A stretch of 64,000 nucleotides of DNA from DATKYQ01 sp035528415 (GTDB lineage: Bacteria; Myxococcota; B64-G9): positions 124,001-188,000 of the forward strand of contig DATKYQ010000022.1 in NCBI GenBank assembly GCA_035528415.1, written 5' to 3'. Every line of letters starts with the position of its first letter. The first letter of the stretch is position 1. The translations under genes were made by a program, and so were the position numbers. Positions 58,327 to 64,000 of the stretch are shown here, one piece after another. The notes under the pieces are model-generated. The model was not told the origin of the DNA. It saw only the letters and a list, made by a program, of their open reading frames with translations, and ran no database searches.

Positions 58327-58514
58327 TAAATGCCCCTCCCGCATGTTCCTGCAGGCATGCGAAATTACCACCCGAGCGAAAATGTGTCCACGAAACATTT
58401 TGAACCGACATTCGTGTCCTGGTCCGCTGCAGCCGGCAGAGGCTGCACCGGCGTATCTCCCGGCAAAGTCCGGTGATACCCATGGGCTTCTGATTTTCTA
58501 TCTCCTGCCGTCGG

Positions 58515-61500
58515 TCAGGGCGTGATGCACTCGGCGGTATAGCTCACCTCTATCACATCGCCCATCTCGGGCACGTAACCCGCGCCGAAGCAGATGCTGT
58601 TGGTGTCGGGATAGTATACCCAGCCGTCGGAACAGGCGTCGCAGTCGTTGCAGGATGCCTTGGGTACCGGGTTGCCGTTTACCGTCACGCCTATCGAGGT
58701 CGAATCGGCCGGGCGACTGAGGGGGAATTCGCGGATGGCGGCGAAGGCGTCGATGCCGAGACTTTGCAGCGCCTGGGCCCAGTTGCTGGTGCAAATGGAG
58801 ACGAACAGGCCGCCGGTCTGATTGGCCACCTCGATATAGCGGCTGCCGTTATCGGCGGTGGCGCAGCCGTTGGGATCGTCACCGACGATGGCGCTGACGG
58901 CCATGCGCTCGGTGTTGCGGTAGCCCTTGATCGAGGAGAAGAAATCCACGTAGAAATCGGGGTCGCCGGCCGACTGGTCCTGCTCGTCGCTGAGGCAGAT
59001 GATGTACAGCTTGGCGTCTTCGCGCAGGAAGCCGCCGTTTCTCGTCGGGTCGTCGATGTAGCCGGGGCTTAAAGCGGTCCAGGCCGCCTCCAGGCCCGAC
59101 TCCTGCTCGTCGGAGCAACAGGTGCCAATCTTGACGTTGTCGCGGAAAGCATCGGTCAGGTTTGGCGTCGAGTTGGTGATGATCTTGGGCCGCCCGGGAG
59201 CCTGCACCAAAACGCCGGGGAGGATGTCCCGCGCCGGGCTGCCCTGGCCCGTCTCCGGGTCGTTGACCTCGGTGGATGTCACGCCGATGTGAAAATCGAC
59301 GTTCAGGGTGATGGCATAGTTGATGAAAGAGTCGAAGTTGGTGGCCAGCGCGTTTTGCTCTTCGCTCATCGAACCCGAATTGTCGATCACGAACAACACG
59401 TCTGAGCGAACCTGGTCGGGCTGGTGAAATACGTCGGTCTGATCGGTGATGTTGGTGCCGCGGCCGTACAAGGGTATCGCCAGAAGCTGCGTGTTCGAGG
59501 CATCCGACTCGATGTACAGAGTGGAACGATCGGTGTTGTTGCCGGTGGGGATGTAACGCAGACGGATCTCAACCGAGGCGCCGGCGTTGAGCGTGTGAGG
59601 AGTACCGGGAGCCGAGCGGATCTGGAACGGCCCGCCGGGAGTCTCGAGGTAGATGTCGCCAATGATCAAGGCGATGCCGCCCAGGTTGTAGATCGTGATG
59701 TGCAGTTCGGGCGAGGCGCAGCCGATCGTAACCACCCCGAAATCGAGCTCGGCCGGGACCGCGGCGATGGTCCCCTCGTCGGCGCTGCCCTTGACCGGAA
59801 TGCAGGCCTGTCCGAGGGCTATCGGCTGTCCGCCGTTGCTCATCACGCAATCCCAGCCGCCAAGTTGCAGATCGGGATCGTCGGCGTTCAGCCACAGGTA
59901 GCTCTTGTGCTGACCCGGGTGGCCGGGTGCGAAGGTTATTTCAACGTCTACCTGCGAGCCGGCCTGGCCCGCCCTGTTGACGGTGAAGGGAACCGGCGGG
60001 TTCGAGGTGATAGACAGGTCTCCGGGCGTTGTGAAGCTCTGCTTGAGTTCCAGGTGGTTGACGGTGCAGACCTCCTGGCCCCGGTTTTGCAGGACTATGT
60101 TGGCGGTCTGGGTGTTGTTCACCTTGACCATACCGTAGTTCTGGCTGGTGGGGGTGATGCTCAGGTCGCAAACGACGGCATCGACGCCCTGGCCGTTCAG
60201 GTCGACCGGGATCTCGTTAGCGTCCTTGTCGTTTCCGTAGAGGGTCAGGGTTCCGGTATCGGCGCCCATGTCTGTGGGCGAGTAGCTCAACTTGACAAGC
60301 AGCGTGTCGCCGGGATCGAAGTTTGTGTTGGCCGCTGGCTTTTGGTCGAGCGTGAACTCGTTGCCTGACGAGTTGCGGGTTATGGCGACGTCGTTGAGAG
60401 TGCAGGTGTCGGTGCCCTGGTTGGAAACGATCAGGTCGACTGTCTGGCTGCCGCCGACGACCACTCCGCCGAAGGAAACCGCGAATGGCGTGGCCTGAAT
60501 GTCGCAGGCCCGGGGGATCGACCTTCCCTGCAAGGCCACCGTGCCGGTCAGGTGGTTGGTCGGGTTGGAGGCCGGATCGTCGGAGAAGATGTCGACTCCT
60601 CCGGCATCCGAGCCGTCCGCCGGGGGCGAGTACTTCACCTCGACGTCGATCGCCTGGCCGGGCGTGAGCGTCATGGGGTACCCGGCCGGATTGACCAGCG
60701 AAAAGTCCGCGCTCGAGTCGACGTTCATGGCCACGTTGATCAGGTTCAGATCGAGCAGCCCGCAGTTGGTGATCTTGAAGCTCTTGGTCAGGCTCTCGCC
60801 GGATGGCACGTTGCCAAAATCCAGAAAGAGGGGGTCGGGACACACCCGCGGCGCCAGCGCCTTGCCGGAGAGCAGCACCAGGATCTGCCGCTCGTTGACG
60901 TCGTTGGTGTCGATCTGCAGGCTGCTGTGGTGCTCTCCGCCCGTGCCGGGATCGTATTCCACGAAGATCTCCGCCTGGCTCCCCGCCTCCAGCACGCCTG
61001 GCAGGCCGCTGCCGTTCTCGTGCAGCACGAACTGGTTGAAATCGCCGGTGCCGAATTTCAGCCCGGAGATCTGCAACTGGCGATCACCCTGGTTGTAGAT
61101 TGTCACCCGGCGCCGCAGCGATGTCTGCATGTCGACCTCGCCGAAAGGAATCTCGAAGTCGGCCGGCGCCACCTCGTCGTTGCAAATCACAGCGGCCGCG
61201 GCACAGTCGGCCCCGTCCTGGTCTCCCTGGCAGTCGGAGATACAAACCTTGATCTCTGGCGTCACGCCCTCGCCGGCGAGCGTCACGGTGAGTAGCTTGT
61301 AGTCGGAGGCGTTGGTCTCGATGGTGAAGCTGCCGGTGTCCTTGCCGACGTCGACCGGCGCGTAAGACACCTGCAGCACCAGGCTGTCTCCAGAGTCAAT
61401 CGCCAGTGAGCCGCCCGAGGACGGGCACTCGACGAAGATCCCGCCCGAACGGCAGGCCACCGAGAGTTCCTGGCTGGAAGCGGGATCGAGGAGCACCTTG

Positions 61501-61778
61501 CTGACCTGCAGCAGCGACTTGCCGCCGTTGTGCACGAAGAGATATTGGTGCTTTACGATATCCACGTCGACCAGCCCGAAGTCGATCGGGATCTCGCCCG
61601 ACTCCGGGGTCTGAGAGAACTGATCATCGGGGACGGGACCGTCACTGTCGCCTATGAATATCCGGTCGGCCAGGGGCGCCGCGGTGGTCAGCCCGCCGCC
61701 GCTGTCGCACTCGCAGTTGGCGGCCACGATGAAAACCGCCAGTGCCCCGAGAAATAGTATCGCCCGCTTCGTATTCAT
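58515..61778 (-). CDS. ASH-repeat and VWA-domain lipoprotein
   Basis: A 1087-residue protein. The signal ends FIVAANC. About seven ASPM-SPD-2-Hydin-type beta-sandwich repeats of roughly 105 residues fill 35-780, with motifs like IPIDFGLVDVDIVKHQYLFV, LFLDFGNVPSGESLTKSFKI and FGVVTIGCASPELHITIYNL. A von Willebrand factor A domain begins near 792 with the MIDAS motif FVIDNSGSMSEEQ. A conserved Cys-rich tail (CNDCDACSDGWVYYPDTNS) follows. AGGAGG seven bases before ATG 61778 sets the start. The next gene is a close paralog, and the pair is probably a tandem duplication. A surface adhesion or binding function is inferred. Confidence 0.9.
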   Translation of the reverse strand: MNTKRAILFLGALAVFIVAANCECDSGGGLTTAAPLADRIFIGDSDGPVPDDQFSQTPESGEIPIDFGLVDVDIVKHQYLFVHNGGKSLLQVSKVLLDPASSQELSVACRSGGIFVECPSSGGSLAIDSGDSLVLQVSYAPVDVGKDTGSFTIETNASDYKLLTVTLAGEGVTPEIKVCISDCQGDQDGADCAAAAVICNDEVAPADFEIPFGEVDMQTSLRRRVTIYNQGDRQLQISGLKFGTGDFNQFVLHENGSGLPGVLEAGSQAEIFVEYDPGTGGEHHSSLQIDTNDVNERQILVLLSGKALAPRVCPDPLFLDFGNVPSGESLTKSFKITNCGLLDLNLINVAMNVDSSADFSLVNPAGYPMTLTPGQAIDVEVKYSPPADGSDAGGVDIFSDDPASNPTNHLTGTVALQGRSIPRACDIQATPFAVSFGGVVVGGSQTVDLIVSNQGTDTCTLNDVAITRNSSGNEFTLDQKPAANTNFDPGDTLLVKLSYSPTDMGADTGTLTLYGNDKDANEIPVDLNGQGVDAVVCDLSITPTSQNYGMVKVNNTQTANIVLQNRGQEVCTVNHLELKQSFTTPGDLSITSNPPVPFTVNRAGQAGSQVDVEITFAPGHPGQHKSYLWLNADDPDLQLGGWDCVMSNGGQPIALGQACIPVKGSADEGTIAAVPAELDFGVVTIGCASPELHITIYNLGGIALIIGDIYLETPGGPFQIRSAPGTPHTLNAGASVEIRLRYIPTGNNTDRSTLYIESDASNTQLLAIPLYGRGTNITDQTDVFHQPDQVRSDVLFVIDNSGSMSEEQNALATNFDSFINYAITLNVDFHIGVTSTEVNDPETGQGSPARDILPGVLVQAPGRPKIITNSTPNLTDAFRDNVKIGTCCSDEQESGLEAAWTALSPGYIDDPTRNGGFLREDAKLYIICLSDEQDQSAGDPDFYVDFFSSIKGYRNTERMAVSAIVGDDPNGCATADNGSRYIEVANQTGGLFVSICTSNWAQALQSLGIDAFAAIREFPLSRPADSTSIGVTVNGNPVPKASCNDCDACSDGWVYYPDTNSICFGAGYVPEMGDVIEVSYTAECITP

Positions 61779-61809
61779 GGGATTGTCCTCCTTGCTTACG
61801 CCTCTTATT

Positions 61810-64000
61810 CTACAGGCAAGCGGCGGTATAGGAAACCTCGATCTTGTCCCCCTTGTCAGGCACGTAGTCCGCTCCGAAACAGACGCTGTTGGTGTCGGGG
61901 TAGTAGACCCAGCCGTCGGTACAGGCATCGCAGTCATTGCAGGAGGCCTTGGGAACCGGCTGGTCGTTCAGGGTCACAACGATCGTGCCCGGATCGGCCG
62001 GTCGCGATAGGGGGAACTCCCTGATGGCCGCAAAGGCGTCGATGCCCAGGTTGCCGAGCGCGGCAGCCCAATTCCCGGCGCACAGCGACTCGAAGATGCC
62101 GCCGGTCTGGTTGGCCACCTCGACATAGCGCGTGCCGGGCGTGGACGAGTCGGCACCGCAACCGGACGGAATGGGATCGGGCATGACGACGGCGCTGACC
62201 TTCATCATCTCGGTGTTGCGGTAGCCCTTGATGGCCGAGAAAAAATCGATATAGAAGTCAGGGTTGCCCTTGGACTGGTCCTGTTCGTCGCTGACACAGA
62301 TAATGTAGAGCTTGGCGTCCTCGCGCATGAAGCCGAGGTTGGCGCCCGGATCGTCGACCAGCGGCGGGCTGAGCGCCATCCAGGCCGCCTGCAGCCCGGA
62401 CTCCTGCTCGTCCGAACAGCAGGTGCCGATCTTGACGTTCTTATCGAAGGCGCCGCTCGTGTCTGGCGTGGTGTTGGTGATGATCTTGGGGCTCTGGTCG
62501 GTCTGGATCAGCACTCCGGGGATTATGTCGCGCGGGGGATTGCCCTGGCCCGTCTCGGGATCGTTCACCTCGGTGGCAATCACGCCGATATGAAAATCGA
62601 CGTCCAGCGTCTCGGCCCAGTTTATGAAAGACGAGAAGTTCGTCGCCAGCGCGCTCTGCACCCAGCCCATCGAGCCGGAGTTGTCCACCACGAAAAGGAC
62701 ATCCGACTTGACCTGGTCCGGCTGGTGGAAAACGTCGGTCTGGTCGGAGATGTTGGTGCCCCGACCGAACAGGGGCACCGCCAACAGATCGACGTTGGAA
62801 GCGTCCGACTCTATGTACAGGGTTGCGCGATGAGGATTGGTGTCCTGGGGGTGGAAACGCAGCCGGATCTCGAAGCTGCCGCCGCCCGAGAGCGTATAGG
62901 GCAACCCCGGAGCGGACATGATCTCGAAGTTCAAATCGGCCGGATCCTCCAGGTAGATGGCGGTGATGTTCAGGCCGATGGTGCCCAGGTTGTAGACCCT
63001 GACGTGCAACTCGGGCGAGTTGCAGCCCACTGTCACCACGCCGAAATCCAACTCGGCCGGCACCACTTCTATATCCGACTCGGCCGACATGCCGCTCAGG
63101 TTGATACAGGCGTCGCCCGCGGCCGGGTATTGCGGCGGCAGGCCGGGCTTGAAGCAGGTGCCCTCCCCGACGATGAAATCGGGATCGTCGTCCGTGTGGA
63201 ACCAGATCCGGCCTGCGTGCAGATCGAGCTTCGAGGGAGAGAAAGTCACCTCGATCTCCTGCCGGTCGCCGGGCTGACCTTTCTTGGCCAGCGTGAAGGG
63301 CGCCAGCGGCCCTTGGGTTATGGCGAAATCGCTGGGGAACAGCGAGCTGGGTATGAACTCCGGGGCGCCGATGTTGCAGGGGGCATTGCCATTATTGACG
63401 AGCGTGATGATCTGGCTGAGCGTATTGTTCAGCTTGACCGTCCCGAAACGCAGCGAGGTCGGCTGGACCGACAGGTCGCAAACGGCCGTCTCGACGCCCT
63501 CACCGAGCAAGTCGACGAACATCTCCGCGCCGTCCTTGTCGTTGCAGGTGATCTTCAACTTGCCGCTGTCCGCGCCCAAGCCATCGGGCGCGTACTGGAT
63601 CTCGACCTCGGGCATGATCACGTCCCCCGGCTCGAAGGTAGTGCCCGCGGGCGGAGCCGAGACAATCGAGAACTCGTTGCCGGCCGAGTTCTGGCTGATC
63701 TCGACCGCATCGATACGGCAGGTGTCGTTGCCCTGGTTGCTGAGCGTCAGGATCATGCTCTCGGTCGTGTTCTGTACCACCCCGCCAAAAGAGAGCGCGA
63801 AAGGAATCGATTGAATATCGCACTCGCGCACGATTCCGTTGCCGGCCAGGGCCACCGTGCCGGTCAGGCCGGTGTTCGGGTCGGAGGACGGATCGTCCGA
63901 GAAGATGTCCACTCCACCGGCATCCGATCCGCGGTCGGACGGAGCGTACTGCACGTGGACCTCGATGCTTTCGTCGGGCGTAAGCGTCGCGGGCAGGGCC
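61810..64000 (-). CDS. Second ASH-repeat and VWA-domain protein (N-terminus beyond window)
   Basis: A partial paralog of the preceding gene, open to the right edge; at least 729 residues are visible and the N-terminal signal and first repeats are missing. It has the same ASH repeats (IEVHVQYAPSDRGSDAGGVD; LRFGTVKLNNTLSQIITLVN), VWA MIDAS FVVDNSGSMGWVQ and tail CNDCDACTDGWVYYPDTNS ending EVSYTAAC. The stop lies 31 bases before the paralog start, so they are cotranscribed. The long internal GTG start at 63954 sometimes predicted here is not real, because homology continues upstream through PATLTPDESIEV. Confidence 0.9.
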   Translation of the reverse strand, partial: ALPATLTPDESIEVHVQYAPSDRGSDAGGVDIFSDDPSSDPNTGLTGTVALAGNGIVRECDIQSIPFALSFGGVVQNTTESMILTLSNQGNDTCRIDAVEISQNSAGNEFSIVSAPPAGTTFEPGDVIMPEVEIQYAPDGLGADSGKLKITCNDKDGAEMFVDLLGEGVETAVCDLSVQPTSLRFGTVKLNNTLSQIITLVNNGNAPCNIGAPEFIPSSLFPSDFAITQGPLAPFTLAKKGQPGDRQEIEVTFSPSKLDLHAGRIWFHTDDDPDFIVGEGTCFKPGLPPQYPAAGDACINLSGMSAESDIEVVPAELDFGVVTVGCNSPELHVRVYNLGTIGLNITAIYLEDPADLNFEIMSAPGLPYTLSGGGSFEIRLRFHPQDTNPHRATLYIESDASNVDLLAVPLFGRGTNISDQTDVFHQPDQVKSDVLFVVDNSGSMGWVQSALATNFSSFINWAETLDVDFHIGVIATEVNDPETGQGNPPRDIIPGVLIQTDQSPKIITNTTPDTSGAFDKNVKIGTCCSDEQESGLQAAWMALSPPLVDDPGANLGFMREDAKLYIICVSDEQDQSKGNPDFYIDFFSAIKGYRNTEMMKVSAVVMPDPIPSGCGADSSTPGTRYVEVANQTGGIFESLCAGNWAAALGNLGIDAFAAIREFPLSRPADPGTIVVTLNDQPVPKASCNDCDACTDGWVYYPDTNSVCFGADYVPDKGDKIEVSYTAACL

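Noticed and set aside
58327..58514. A c-di-GMP (GEMM) riboswitch in the gap before the MORN gene
   Set aside because: Some short GC hairpins are present, but the conserved GEMM core and tetraloop receptor are not.
1..64000. tRNA, rRNA or CRISPR elements
   Set aside because: I looked for cloverleaf-like, rRNA-like and spacer-repeat patterns between genes and saw none; a covariance-model search would be decisive.

Overview
The window is GC-rich DNA from a Gram-negative bacterium, most likely a myxobacterium or a relative in the former Deltaproteobacteria (Myxococcota/Bdellovibrionota side). The strongest pointers are an MglA/MglB pair that closely matches my memory of the Myxococcus xanthus proteins, an adjacent Agl/Glt-type trans-envelope motor operon, a 61-residue histone-fold protein of the Bdellovibrio type, and many secreted lipoproteins, TPR, MORN, Cys-rich, ASH and VWA proteins. 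A pyruvate:ferredoxin oxidoreductase operon suggests at least facultatively anaerobic metabolism.

Layout. Bases 1-12.8 kb hold a surface-glycan or lipid-modification region: GT4 and GT2 glycosyltransferases, a sulfotransferase, a membrane sulfatase-fold protein with Thr where sulfatases have Cys/Ser, two alkaline-phosphatase-superfamily hydrolases (one Tat-exported), an LPG-synthase-type membrane protein and a membrane-embedded spermidine-synthase-like protein. Remnants of an IS3 transposase (3.9 kb) and an IS91 transposase (12.9 kb) bracket most of it. 13.2-16.0 kb is housekeeping: mtnA, rplU, rpmA, obgE. 16.0-20.1 kb (minus strand) carries a SIS-domain sugar isomerase, a DegT aminotransferase, a Wza-like export lipoprotein and an outer-membrane beta-barrel. 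20.2-25.3 kb carries a small exported helical protein behind a consensus promoter, a 1289-residue FG-GAP/Ig-like repeat protein and a stand-alone cyclic-nucleotide-binding protein.

25.4-40.0 kb is the most interesting part: mglB-mglA followed, all on the minus strand, by an operon for an exported coiled-coil protein, three large TPR proteins, a small exported protein, an ExbB-like channel protein, two ExbD-like proteins (one lacking the proton-carrying Asp), a TonB/AgmX-type protein (GltG-like) and a coiled-coil protein. As I recall, the equivalent parts of the gliding machinery lie at separate loci in M. xanthus; here polarity switch, motor and periplasmic scaffold are contiguous.

From 40.3 to 46.4 kb a plus-strand operon encodes a four-subunit pyruvate:ferredoxin oxidoreductase followed directly by NuoE-, NuoF- and NuoG(N-terminus)-like proteins with no hydrogenase subunit, which suggests a pyruvate/ferredoxin/NAD electron-transfer unit. 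46.4-56.9 kb mixes secreted Cys-rich lipoproteins with lipid genes (pssA, DedA, a glycerol-1-phosphate dehydrogenase-like protein), the histone, an orphan histidine kinase, a FadL-type porin and a MEMO-AMMECR1 fusion lipoprotein. The right end has a secreted MORN-repeat protein and two tandem paralogous ASH-repeat/VWA lipoproteins, the second cut by the window edge. I saw no rRNA, tRNA or CRISPR array.
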